Shown: positions 1 to 7,623 of the stretch, piece by piece
How positions within the stretch are numbered: the stretch's first letter is position 1
Layout: each line of letters starts with the position of its first letter
Assembly (NCBI RefSeq): GCF_900141875.1
Contig: NZ_FQZE01000005.1
Location: 62,001-126,000, forward strand
DNA: 64,000 bases
Origin: Tangfeifania diversioriginum
GTDB taxonomy: Bacteria > Bacteroidota > Bacteroidia > Bacteroidales > Prolixibacteraceae
Direction: 5' to 3'
Translations under genes and position numbers: made by a program
The notes under the pieces: model-generated
Databases searched by the model: none
Seen by the model: the letters and a program-made list of their open reading frames with translations, nothing else
What the model was told of the DNA's origin: nothing

Positions 1-72
1 CTAAAAAAAAGGTTTTCGGTAGCAAATGAGTGCAATTCTCTTACCTTCAAGCTCCATTCAAACATTTAATTT

Positions 73-735
73 ATGAATAAACGACTTTTTGCAATTGGAG
101 ATATTCACGGATGTTTTGATTCATTAAAGGAGTTGGTTGAAAACAAAATACAACTTCAAAAAAGTGACAACCTCATTCTGCTCGGTGACTACATTGACAG
201 AGGAGATAAAAGCAAAGAGGTTATTGATTTTATAATGGAATTACAAAAAAAGGGGTTCAATATTATTCCACTTATGGGCAATCATGAAGCCATGCTACTC
301 GATGCTTTAGAAGCCGAGAAAGATATCTCAAAATGGATTCAAAACGGTGGAGATAAAACATTGAAAAGTTTTGAAATCAATTCTTTGAAAGATGTTGAAT
401 CCAAATACATTGATTTTTTTAAAGGTTTGAGGTGCTATTTCGCATTTGAAAATTTTCTTTTTGTGCATGCGGGTTTTAATGACAATGTACTTAATCCTTT
501 TACAGATTATTATTCAATGCTATGGAAATGTAAAGAATCCTACGCAAATCCTTTGTTAGCAAATAAGACTATTATTCATGGTCATAATCTTATAAGTATT
601 TCAAAATGTGAAGATAGAGTTCTCTCTAAACTTGATGTAATTAATATTGATACTGGCTGTGTATATAATGATAAAGAAGGTTTTGGAAGACTAACTGCAT
701 ATGATTGTAATAATCAAAGAATACTTTTTGTTTGA
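73..735 (+). CDS. PPP-family metallophosphatase (Ser/Thr phosphatase or Ap4A hydrolase type)
   Basis: The 220-residue protein carries the full calcineurin-like phosphoesterase motif set: GDIHG (D10, H12), GDYIDRGDKS (D39, D42, R43), GNHE (N70-E72), a later VHAGF and finally HGH. These residues build a two-metal site that hydrolyses phosphomonoesters or symmetric dinucleoside polyphosphates. No signal peptide or membrane segment is present, so it should be cytosolic. The length matches the short bacterial PrpA/ApaH-like phosphatases. It stands alone on the + strand just before an HTH/nucleotidyltransferase pair, with low GC like the rest of the left 7 kb. Whether the substrate is protein or nucleotide cannot be decided from sequence. 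Confidence 0.88.
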   Translation: MNKRLFAIGDIHGCFDSLKELVENKIQLQKSDNLILLGDYIDRGDKSKEVIDFIMELQKKGFNIIPLMGNHEAMLLDALEAEKDISKWIQNGGDKTLKSFEINSLKDVESKYIDFFKGLRCYFAFENFLFVHAGFNDNVLNPFTDYYSMLWKCKESYANPLLANKTIIHGHNLISISKCEDRVLSKLDVINIDTGCVYNDKEGFGRLTAYDCNNQRILFV

Positions 736-749
736 ATTGATATTATAGA

Positions 750-772
750 TATATTTGCGATTCGCGAATCGC
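750..772 (+). promoter_or_regulatory. -7 promoter element abutting a 16-bp perfect palindromic operator
   Basis: TATATTTG at 750-757 fits the Bacteroidota -7 consensus TAnnTTTG. The 16-bp perfect palindrome GCGATTCGCGAATCGC occupies 757-772, covering the expected transcription start. The next gene encodes an HTH protein, so autorepression at this site is a natural inference. The site also argues against the TTG at 755 as start of the HTH gene, because it lies inside the promoter. Confidence 0.7.
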
Positions 773-790
773 GAATTAATGATATTGATT

Positions 791-1315
791 ATGAAGAAGC
801 ATAATGGAATGCGTCCACAAGATATTGTAGTTCTGTTGAAGATTATTTCAATAAGTGATGGTAAGTGGCGAAATATTGATATTGCAAATGCTATTGGAAT
901 TAGTCCTTCCGAAGTTTCTGAAGCGTTAAACAGATGTAAGATTGCAAAACTAATTGATAGTAAAAAAAGAAAAGTTAATATCAATTCTTTTACCGAGTTT
1001 TTGGTTTACGGATTAAAATATGTTTTCCCTACTGAACCCGGAGCTATTGTAAAAGGAACTCCAACTGCTCATTCTGCATCGCCAATAAAAGAACATATTT
1101 CATCAGATGCTGATGTTTATGTATGGGCTAATGCAAAAGGGACTCACAGAGGTCAAGCCATTGAACCATTGTATAAAACGCTTCCCCAGATAGTTCAGGA
1201 GGATAAATTATTCTACGAGCTATTAACCATTCTTGATACCATTCGGGTTGGTCGCGTTAGGGAAATACAAATTGCAATCGAAGAATTAAACAAACGCTTA
1301 AAAAATGCCTGGTAA
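791..1315 (+). CDS. Winged-helix/MarR-like HTH protein, probable antitoxin/regulator of the downstream nucleotidyltransferase
   Basis: The N-terminal ~75 residues form a winged-HTH (a segment IDIANAIGISPSEVSEALNR gives the recognition region). The C-terminal ~100 residues are a helical domain without a name I recognise, with conserved-looking PTAHSASPI and RVGRVREIQIA stretches. The start is placed at ATG 791; ATG 779 is also possible, while the upstream TTG lies in the promoter. The gene overlaps the following nucleotidyltransferase by 11 nt, implying coupled translation. The pairing of a small wHTH protein with an AbiEii-like nucleotidyltransferase is the AbiE toxin-antitoxin arrangement, in which the wHTH partner represses the operon. 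Sequence alone cannot show that this pair acts as a toxin-antitoxin system. Confidence 0.72.
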   Translation: MKKHNGMRPQDIVVLLKIISISDGKWRNIDIANAIGISPSEVSEALNRCKIAKLIDSKKRKVNINSFTEFLVYGLKYVFPTEPGAIVKGTPTAHSASPIKEHISSDADVYVWANAKGTHRGQAIEPLYKTLPQIVQEDKLFYELLTILDTIRVGRVREIQIAIEELNKRLKNAW

Positions 1316-2006
1316 TAATATTCTAATGCTGCAAACTGTAGCCAGCGGTTTGGGAGAATTGAGAGACGAAATGGTTTTTGTCGGTGGTGCAGTTGCTGAA
1401 CTTTATGCCGATAATCCGGCAGCTTCGGAAATCAGACCGACTATTGATGTAGATTGTGTAATTGAGATTAGTTCAAGGCTTCAATTTGCACGAATGGAAG
1501 AAAATCTTAGAGCCAGAGGATTTACAAACGATACATCAGAAGGAGCACCGATATGCAGATGGATTTATAAAGACATTAAAGTAGATGTGATGCCAACAGA
1601 TTCAAGTGTTCTTGGATTCAGTAACCGGTGGTACGAGGAAGGAATTGAAATTAAAATATCAAAAATACTTCCCGATGGAACTGAGGTATTTGTATTTCCA
1701 CCGGAATATTATTTAGCTGCAAAATTTGAAGCGCACAAAGGTCGAGGTGGAAATGATTTACGCCAGAGTCACGATTTTGAGGATATCATTTATATGCTGG
1801 ATAATTGTTCAGAACTACTCGAAAGTATAACCAATGCAAATGAGAGTGTAAAAACATATTTAAATGAAGAATGTGCCAATCTGTTGAAAAATGATGGATT
1901 AACAGAAGGTATAGAAAGTGCTTTGCCTTATGGTTCAGAAGAGGAAGCTACAGAAATTATAATGGAACTAATCCAAAACATTGCAGATGAGAACCACTTA
2001 GGTTAA
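1305..2006 (+). CDS. Nucleotidyltransferase, AbiEii-like toxin family
   Basis: The 233-residue protein has the nucleotidyltransferase-fold signature: VGGAVAELY with G27-G28, then TIDVDCVIE with D48 and D50, and a third acidic residue in IKVDVM (D94). All three catalytic carboxylates are therefore present. The C-terminal half is helical and acidic. Family members related to AbiEii/DUF1814 transfer a nucleotide to tRNA or protein and act as toxins or in phage exclusion; that role here is inferred. Translation starts 11 nt before the end of the HTH gene; an in-frame ATG eight codons later is an alternative start. About 295 nt of non-coding AT-rich DNA follows, in which I see no feature. Confidence 0.75.
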   Translation: MPGNNILMLQTVASGLGELRDEMVFVGGAVAELYADNPAASEIRPTIDVDCVIEISSRLQFARMEENLRARGFTNDTSEGAPICRWIYKDIKVDVMPTDSSVLGFSNRWYEEGIEIKISKILPDGTEVFVFPPEYYLAAKFEAHKGRGGNDLRQSHDFEDIIYMLDNCSELLESITNANESVKTYLNEECANLLKNDGLTEGIESALPYGSEEEATEIIMELIQNIADENHLG

Positions 2007-2301
2007 AAACAAAAATCTCATTAAATGCCTGATTCCCAACAATTATTTTTATTTTTAACTACTGAAACCAAAAGCCGGCTCTTGCAAATTGGATAAACAC
2101 ATAGTTGTTCCTTTTTGATAGCAACCGGCAGAATAACAGGGAATTACTGTTTTGAAGGATAATAAGATATATGTTGCATTGCAACGTGCACGTACGTTAG
2201 CCACCATGTTGAAATATATAGGACAGCTCTTGATATAATTTTATTAAGCAACCAATTGAAGTTATTCTTCATCTCAATGATAGAATCTAAAAATAAAGAC
2301 T

Positions 2302-2673
2302 ATGAAGACAAAATTAACATTTCTCATCTCTATTGTAATGATTATTTCTTGTTCAAAGAAAGATGATTTGACCAGTGAGAAAATAATAAATTTTTCAGTT
2401 CAACAGGAAATTAAAATTAAAAACGGAGATATACTAAAAATAAATCTGGGAAACTTCGGAGACGAGGAAGGTGCATGGATTTTTGAAGAACCTCAAAATG
2501 CAAAGGTGAGTAAAATATTACGAGAACTATCTAGTAGTTCAATTTTCTATCAATATTCTCCTTTAGATAATTTTACAGGTAAGGACACAGTTGGACTGAT
2601 ACTTAATCGAGGTTCTGATGGAGCAAGTTTGGGAATCAATGACACTACTCGGATTTGTATTATTACCGAATAA
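2302..2673 (+). CDS. Small lipoprotein with a cadherin-like/Ig-like repeat
   Basis: The 123-residue product begins with a lipoprotein signal (KTKLTFLISIVMIISC) whose cysteine at about residue 17 would be lipidated; the following SKKDD suits Bacteroidota surface export. The rest resembles one bacterial cadherin-like or Ig-like beta-sandwich unit (YSPLDNFTGKDTVGLIL). No partner gene is obvious: it sits between non-coding blocks as a single-gene unit. Its biological role is unknown. Confidence 0.6.
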   Translation: MKTKLTFLISIVMIISCSKKDDLTSEKIINFSVQQEIKIKNGDILKINLGNFGDEEGAWIFEEPQNAKVSKILRELSSSSIFYQYSPLDNFTGKDTVGLILNRGSDGASLGINDTTRICIITE

Positions 2674-2848
2674 AAAATGATAAAACACGGTGGTCAACAT
2701 TGTGCAAATTTCAGGGCTGCGCCTGGTTTTGTGCGGTCGGCAGGTTCATGCCCGATTTCCCGTATCCTCCGGACAGGAAATCGCACGCAACCCGCCCCGA
2801 CAACATGTACGAACCGGTTGGCATTCATTTTAAAGCAACCTATTTTAA
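2674..2848 (+). repeat. GC-rich cassette-boundary-like block A (attC-like)
   Basis: This block is much richer in GC than the genes on either side. It shares several words with block B at 3680-3860: CCGGACAGGAA in the middle, and near its right end CCGCCCCGAC followed by ACATGT and then ACCGGTTG (ACCGTTG in B). Its two ends are weakly complementary, giving an imperfect long dyad. The layout of one gene followed by a palindromic block ending in a CGTTG-like core resembles integron gene cassettes with attC sites. No integrase is present in the window. Short open frames crossing it look fortuitous. Confidence 0.4.
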
Positions 2849-2878
2849 ATGAGATGCATCATCATAAAAAAGATTACC

Positions 2879-3679
2879 ATGAAAAATTTATTTTACTGTT
2901 GCATCATACTTTTGATTATTAGTTCCTGCAAAAAGGATATCCTTATTACGGATATTGACTATTCGGATTATCTAAGTAATAATTCTATTACATCAGAAAT
3001 AATTTTCTATCCTGCTGAAAACTATGAAAATTATAATACGATTGCTATACCTGAATTGAATCTACATTTTATGACAACAGATACCTATTGGGGAGGTGTT
3101 CTTTTTTATTCAAAATTCATTGAGAAAAATGAATTAATAATAAGGTTTGACAGTATTCAAACAACAATGACAGCATCATTGGAGCCAAGGTCAGCAACAG
3201 CCTATGTTAGCTTGCCTGAAAATATCAATAAAATTTCATTAATTAATGGACATTTTGTGGATAAATATGATGTTTCTATTTCCAAAGAAAAAGTTGAGAT
3301 TGATTCAATAGTAAAAAATTTTACCGATGTTATAAATGACAAAATATTCAGATATCCTGAGAATACATTTGATTTTACTTGTTGGACTGATTCAACCGAC
3401 GAAAACTTATGTATTGATTTTTTAAATGTTCTTAAAAATGAGATATCACTGGTTGAATATGAGTTTATTGGTGAAGGTAAAATCCCCTTTCCGTATTATA
3501 CAAGTAATGAACCAAATCATTTTACAGCCATATTAAAATATGAAGACGAATCTGATTATGAAAAAGCAGGTGAATTACTTAGAGCATATACTTTAGAACG
3601 TATTCCACAAAATCAAGGGAAAGGTATTTCCCTATGGGGATGGAATAATAAAAATTTTCATAGTTACACTTTTTATTAA
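2879..3679 (+). CDS. Lipoprotein of unknown function
   Basis: The start at ATG 2879 gives a clean signal peptide (KNLFYCCIILLIISSC) with a lipobox ending in LIISSC, followed by KKD; an upstream in-frame ATG at 2849 would spoil it. The mature part of about 250 residues is acidic, has no domain I recognise, and ends with an aromatic-rich tail (LWGWNNKNFHSYTFY). It is the only gene between GC-rich blocks A and B and has the same low GC as the preceding lipoprotein gene, consistent with an acquired single-gene cassette. Confidence 0.6.
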   Translation: MKNLFYCCIILLIISSCKKDILITDIDYSDYLSNNSITSEIIFYPAENYENYNTIAIPELNLHFMTTDTYWGGVLFYSKFIEKNELIIRFDSIQTTMTASLEPRSATAYVSLPENINKISLINGHFVDKYDVSISKEKVEIDSIVKNFTDVINDKIFRYPENTFDFTCWTDSTDENLCIDFLNVLKNEISLVEYEFIGEGKIPFPYYTSNEPNHFTAILKYEDESDYEKAGELLRAYTLERIPQNQGKGISLWGWNNKNFHSYTFY

Positions 3680-3860
3680 AAAACTATGCCACACAGTACA
3701 TATTGCAGGACGGGGTTTGGTGGTACGCCAATTGCCCTCGAGTGCTCGGGGTCGCATCGCAGTTCCGTGTCAGGCAGCTGCCGGACAGGAACGCCCGCCT
3801 GACCGGACGGGCAGGCTCTCCGGAATCCGCCCCGACCACATGTGCCAACCGTTGAATGCA
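3680..3860 (+). repeat. GC-rich cassette-boundary-like block B (attC-like)
   Basis: This block is related to block A. Its left part (CACAGTACATATTGCAGGAC then GGGG) is partly complementary to its right part (CCGCCCCGACCACATGTGC), so a long imperfect stem can form. Inside is a smaller hairpin, GCCCGCCTG against CGGGCAGGC. The right end reads CAACCGTTGAAT, which contains a GTTRRRY integron core (GTTGAAT). Between 3861 and 4159 I see only AT-rich DNA leading to the ABC-3C operon. Confidence 0.4.
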
Positions 3861-4159
3861 AGGCTAAAAAGACAGCGGTACACTAATAAATGGATTATAA
3901 ATTTGAAAAAACGGATTGAAAATATTGTCTCACTGATTGAAGGTTGGTGCAAGAAAAAATTAGTTTTTGCCCGCCCGCTCCTGTCCACCAATTGGCGGAA
4001 CAAAGTCAGAGAAGCCCTAGTACATTGCACACAACTTTTACAGTATTTTCGGGATTTGCAAATCGCACAGGCAGCCTTACAATTCGAAATTTGCAAAAGA
4101 GTGCTGCTTTCTTCCTTAAACTCAAGTTGTTTTTCTATATTTATTGTTTTTAAAAGATT

Positions 4160-5086
4160 ATGAGAAAATATCCATTACACTATATGAACGAATATGATTT
4201 TGAGCAACTTACAATATCAATTTGCTCAAAAATACTAGGTGAAGGAGTAAAGCCCTTTGCTAAAGGTAGTGATGGAGGGAGAGATGGAAGTTTTAAAGGT
4301 AAAGCAACCAGTTTTCCAAGTGAACAACAACCTTGGGATGGTAAGTTTGTTATTGAAGCAAAACACACTAGCAAAGAAAATGCTAGTTGTTCAGATTATG
4401 AGTTTAAGAAAAGACTCAAAAACGAAGTTGTTCCTGCGATAAAGAGAAATCTTGAAAACAACAAAGTTGACTATTACCTTTTATTTACAAATAGGAAACT
4501 GACAGGTAAGCAAGATGAGAAAATTGAAGACTATATAGATGAAGAAACTGGAGTTAGAAATATAATAATTGGAGATGAGCATATTCAACAGTTTTTGAGG
4601 TCTTATCCTGATATTGTAAGGTCTGAAAATTTAAATCTATTGCTTCGTCCATTACAATTCGATGAAGAGGACTTGAAAGATATTGTAATTAAAGTTCATG
4701 AAAATATTCCAGGCAAAGAAGAATTAGAAAAAAATTACAAGGAAATTAAATATTTGAACTTAGATAAGAAAAATGAACTGAATGATTTAGGTGAAGAATA
4801 TTTTAATAATGTGTTAAAAAACAGTTTTCATTACTTTGAATCAATAAAGACTTTCTTGAGTGATACAATTAACGAAGAATACAAAGAGCTATATTACGAT
4901 ACTGCAGATGAGATTAATGCAAAAATTAATTTGAATAGAGAGGACTATGCTTGTTTCGAATCTTTACTGGAAGATTTTTTCGATTATGTGGTGACAAATA
5001 ACAAAGATTTAAAAGGGAAAAAACGACTTGTTCGTGTATTTTTGCATTATATGTATTGTAACTGTGACATAGGAAAAAAAGAATAA
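4160..5086 (+). CDS. ABC-three-component system effector: PD-(D/E)XK nuclease with ABC-3C C-terminal domain
   Basis: The 308-residue protein starts with a restriction-endonuclease fold: FEQL near residue 14, GGRDG with D42, and VIEAKH with E66 and K68, the classical D-(E)xK active site of Mrr-like nucleases. The C-terminal ~150 residues are helical and acidic and fit the conserved C-terminal domain seen in ABC-3C/LmuA-type effectors. Its stop overlaps the start of the small middle component by 1 nt, and an SMC-like ATPase follows, so all three ABC-3C parts are present. By analogy with Lamassu-type systems, the nuclease would cleave DNA when the ATPase senses invading DNA. The nuclease fold is seen; the defence role is inferred from family knowledge. 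Confidence 0.78.
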   Translation: MRKYPLHYMNEYDFEQLTISICSKILGEGVKPFAKGSDGGRDGSFKGKATSFPSEQQPWDGKFVIEAKHTSKENASCSDYEFKKRLKNEVVPAIKRNLENNKVDYYLLFTNRKLTGKQDEKIEDYIDEETGVRNIIIGDEHIQQFLRSYPDIVRSENLNLLLRPLQFDEEDLKDIVIKVHENIPGKEELEKNYKEIKYLNLDKKNELNDLGEEYFNNVLKNSFHYFESIKTFLSDTINEEYKELYYDTADEINAKINLNREDYACFESLLEDFFDYVVTNNKDLKGKKRLVRVFLHYMYCNCDIGKKE

Positions 5087-5322
5087 TGCTAGCACCTGAT
5101 AAACATACAAATATAAAGTATTCCTTAATTTACGTTTCTGGTATTGTGCTTAAAACAGTTCAGAATAATGGAATTATCAGATATGATGAGTTGCTAAATA
5201 CAACAATTAAACAAACCGGGAATCAAGCAAAGGATGTTTTTCAATTTGCTCTGTCGTTTTTATATCTGAATAACAAGATTCTGTATAATCAAAAACTTGA
5301 TTCAATTACAACTACTGAATAA
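5086..5322 (+). CDS. ABC-three-component system middle component (MC6-like)
   Basis: The 78-residue protein (NIKYSLIYVSGIVLKTVQN at its N-terminus, FALSFLYLNNKILYNQ near the end) resembles the small winged-helix-like middle components of ABC-3C systems, which always sit between effector and ATPase and bridge them. It overlaps both neighbours by a single nucleotide (stop/start overlaps at 5086 and 5322), so the three proteins are probably made in fixed proportion. It has no catalytic residues. The assignment rests as much on position as on sequence. Confidence 0.72.
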   Translation: MLAPDKHTNIKYSLIYVSGIVLKTVQNNGIIRYDELLNTTIKQTGNQAKDVFQFALSFLYLNNKILYNQKLDSITTTE

Positions 5323-7079
5323 TGAAATTAGTTAGGGTATATTCAAATAAGAATTTTATAAACATTAAAATGGATCACCATTTTAATGTTGTCCTTGCTC
5401 GGATTTCAGATATGGAAAGCAAAGATGATGCTCATAATCTTGGTAAAACTTCTTTAGTACATGTTATTAATTTTCTTTTACTTGGAAAATTCAATAAGAA
5501 TTTCTTTGAAAATGAATTGTTCAATGGCCAGATATTTTACGGTGAAATTGAGTTAAATTCTGGTAAATTTTTAATACTTCGAAGACAGGTTGATTTTCCA
5601 ACTAAAATATCATTTAAACTAAATGAGAATAAACAAAATGATTTCAATGTACCTGAAAGTTGGGATTATGAAGATATAGGGTTTGAAAAAGCCCAGAAAA
5701 CAATGGATGCCTACTTAGGCTTTGATGTTTTGAAGAATTATAGTTATAGAAAATCTATTACCTATTTTCTCCGCACTCAGCAGGATTATTTGGATGTTTA
5801 TAAACTGAATAAATTCCAGGGCAAACACATCACATGGAAACCTTTTGTTTTTGAATTATTGGGGTTTGATGGTAGTCTTATAACAAAAAAGCTTGAACTT
5901 GAAGAATTGGCTGAAGAACAAAAAAAGAAAATTGTTATTCTAAAACAAGAAGCCAATGTTGATATCGGTGAAAAAGATAAATTACTCGGATTAATTGATA
6001 TAAAAGAACAAGAAAAAAATAAGACCGAAGCTACAATTGATAAGTTTGATTTTTTTGAAAAAGATAGCAGCATTAACCAGGAGATAATTGATGATTTAGA
6101 TTTTCAAATTCAGACATTTAATACAGAAAGATATCGAATTGGATATGAGATCACGAAAATTGAAGAATCATTAAGTGAGAGTAATAATGATATTAACATT
6201 GAAAAGCTAAGGATTTTATATCAGGAAGTAGAACTGTATTTTCCTGAAAACATTGAAAAACAATTTGATGACCTTATAAAATTTAACAAATCAATTACAA
6301 CCGAAAGAAACAAGTTTTTAAAAGAGAATCTTTCTTTACTAAAGGATGAATACAAGGAAATTGCAAGACAAATCAAAATATTAGAGCTTGATAAAAGTGA
6401 AAAGCTCTCCTATTTGACTGAAAGGGATAGCTATTATAAGTTCAAAGGATATCAGAAATCATTGGCAAAGCTTGAAGCAGAAATTGAGCGTTTGCAAGAT
6501 AAAGTAAAGGCAATTGACAAGTCTGTTAAAATTGAACAACAGATAAAAAATATAAATAATAATATTGAGAATGCCATAGATAATATCAATGATGCAATTG
6601 CACAAAGAAACCATGCAAATATAAACCGAACCTTCAATTCTATTATTTATGATATTCTTGATACTAATGCACTTATTTCGATTACTCAGAATAAACAAGG
6701 TAATGTAGAATTTGATGCTAACTATCAAAATCCTGAAGATTTACTTTCAACATCCGAAGCTCAGGGTACCACATACAAGAAAATCCTCTGCATGGCATTT
6801 GATATAGCACTTTTAATACATTATTCAGATAAATCATTCTTTCGGTTTGTTTATCATGATGGGATTCTGGAGGGGCTTGATGACAGGGTTAAAGTAAGAT
6901 TATTGAACAAGGTCAAATCAATTTGCGAGGAATATGATATTCAATATATTTTATCTTTAATTGATTCTGACATTCCTGTTTTGAGTGATGGATCAAAATA
7001 CCAATTCGACGATAAAGAAATTTGTCTGGAATTAAATGATAAAGATGATTCAGGTCGCTTGTTTTTACACAGTTTTTAA
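5322..7079 (+). CDS. SMC/Rad50-like ATPase with DUF2326 C-terminus (ABC-3C ATPase)
   Basis: The 585-residue protein has an N-terminal ABC ATPase half with a shortened Walker A (SKDDAHNLGKTSL, GKT at 41-43). A long coiled coil follows (about residues 190-450). The C-terminal half has a signature-like STSEAQGTTYKK and a Walker-B-like FVYHDGILEGLDD around 509-521, the hallmark region of DUF2326. This is the standard plan of ABC-3C ATPases, which sense DNA structure and gate a nuclease. It is the last gene of the operon and starts on the stop codon of the middle component. GC is low, as expected for a mobile defence module. No transcription terminator on the + strand is evident after it. Confidence 0.85.
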   Translation: MKLVRVYSNKNFINIKMDHHFNVVLARISDMESKDDAHNLGKTSLVHVINFLLLGKFNKNFFENELFNGQIFYGEIELNSGKFLILRRQVDFPTKISFKLNENKQNDFNVPESWDYEDIGFEKAQKTMDAYLGFDVLKNYSYRKSITYFLRTQQDYLDVYKLNKFQGKHITWKPFVFELLGFDGSLITKKLELEELAEEQKKKIVILKQEANVDIGEKDKLLGLIDIKEQEKNKTEATIDKFDFFEKDSSINQEIIDDLDFQIQTFNTERYRIGYEITKIEESLSESNNDINIEKLRILYQEVELYFPENIEKQFDDLIKFNKSITTERNKFLKENLSLLKDEYKEIARQIKILELDKSEKLSYLTERDSYYKFKGYQKSLAKLEAEIERLQDKVKAIDKSVKIEQQIKNINNNIENAIDNINDAIAQRNHANINRTFNSIIYDILDTNALISITQNKQGNVEFDANYQNPEDLLSTSEAQGTTYKKILCMAFDIALLIHYSDKSFFRFVYHDGILEGLDDRVKVRLLNKVKSICEEYDIQYILSLIDSDIPVLSDGSKYQFDDKEICLELNDKDDSGRLFLHSF

Positions 7080-7115
7080 CCATGTGGACGATTAGCCAAC
7101 CCCACACAGCCAAGC

Positions 7116-7150
7116 AAAAAAAAGCAGGAGCCCCGTTTCCGGGACTCCCG
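7116..7150 (-). terminator. Rho-independent terminator of the 7181-7465 gene
   Basis: Read on the - strand, GGAGTCCCG pairs with CGGGGCTCC around a short AAA-containing loop and is followed by a run of eight T (interrupted only by TGC at the stem base). It lies about 30 nt beyond the stop codon at 7181. Confidence 0.75.
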
Positions 7151-7180
7151 CCAATTAAAATGAACAAACTCAAACAAACA

Positions 7181-7465
7181 TTAGTTATCCACCACCTCGC
7201 GGGCGGCTATGTATCCGTTGTAAAAATTGGCATCGCGCCGTTTAAAAATTTTCATCACGTTATCCAGTTTATTCTCCAGAATTTGAGTGGCATCGGTAAA
7301 AAGTTGTTCCAGCTCTTTGGTGGCCTGCACCGAGGCAATTTTGTAGGCCCGTGGCTGGCCGTTCATGGTTTTTGCAACGCGTTCAGCACTTATTGTAATG
7401 CGGTTAGCGGTTATTGAGATGCAGGCAGCACTTGTTGAGCTGGGCACTCCCGGTCGCCTGCTCAT
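7181..7465 (-). CDS. Conserved-looking hypothetical protein, possibly N-terminally truncated
   Basis: I do not recognise a named domain. The 94-residue frame begins at ATG 7465. It contains a regular helical stretch (TKELEQLFTDATQILENKLD) and a charged C-terminus ending NFYNGYIAAREVVDN. The codon composition is that of the backbone genes rather than of the AT-rich block to its left, and a good terminator follows on the same strand, so it is probably real. The N-terminal STSAACISITANRITIS looks like the interior of a longer protein. The 150 nt upstream are broken in all frames, so the gene may have lost its 5' part at the edge of the accessory block. Confidence 0.45.
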   Translation of the reverse strand: MSRRPGVPSSTSAACISITANRITISAERVAKTMNGQPRAYKIASVQATKELEQLFTDATQILENKLDNVMKIFKRRDANFYNGYIAAREVVDN

Positions 7466-7593
7466 AAAATGGCTGTAAAGCAAAACCTATTCACCAGCTG
7501 CTCCACCAGCCGGCGGATAGCAGGTGAAAGGAAAAATCCCCATTCAATAAAATCCAATTTTATGCGTTATTACACCGGTTCAAATCTTTAAGC

Positions 7594-7601
7594 TATTTTT
7601 G
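7594..7601 (+). promoter_or_regulatory. -7 promoter element (TATTTTTG)
   Basis: TATTTTTG matches TAnnTTTG and lies 23 nt before the start of the MORN-repeat gene. Confidence 0.55.
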
Positions 7602-7623
7602 TTCCCACACAAAAGAATGATTT

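Noticed and set aside
1-72. End of an upstream gene
   Set aside because: No frame with protein character enters from the left edge; the 72 nt are leader-like AT-rich DNA.
3717-4163. 148-codon + strand frame across block B
   Set aside because: It crosses the palindromic block and an AT-rich spacer with two unrelated compositions and ends inside the next gene; no family character.
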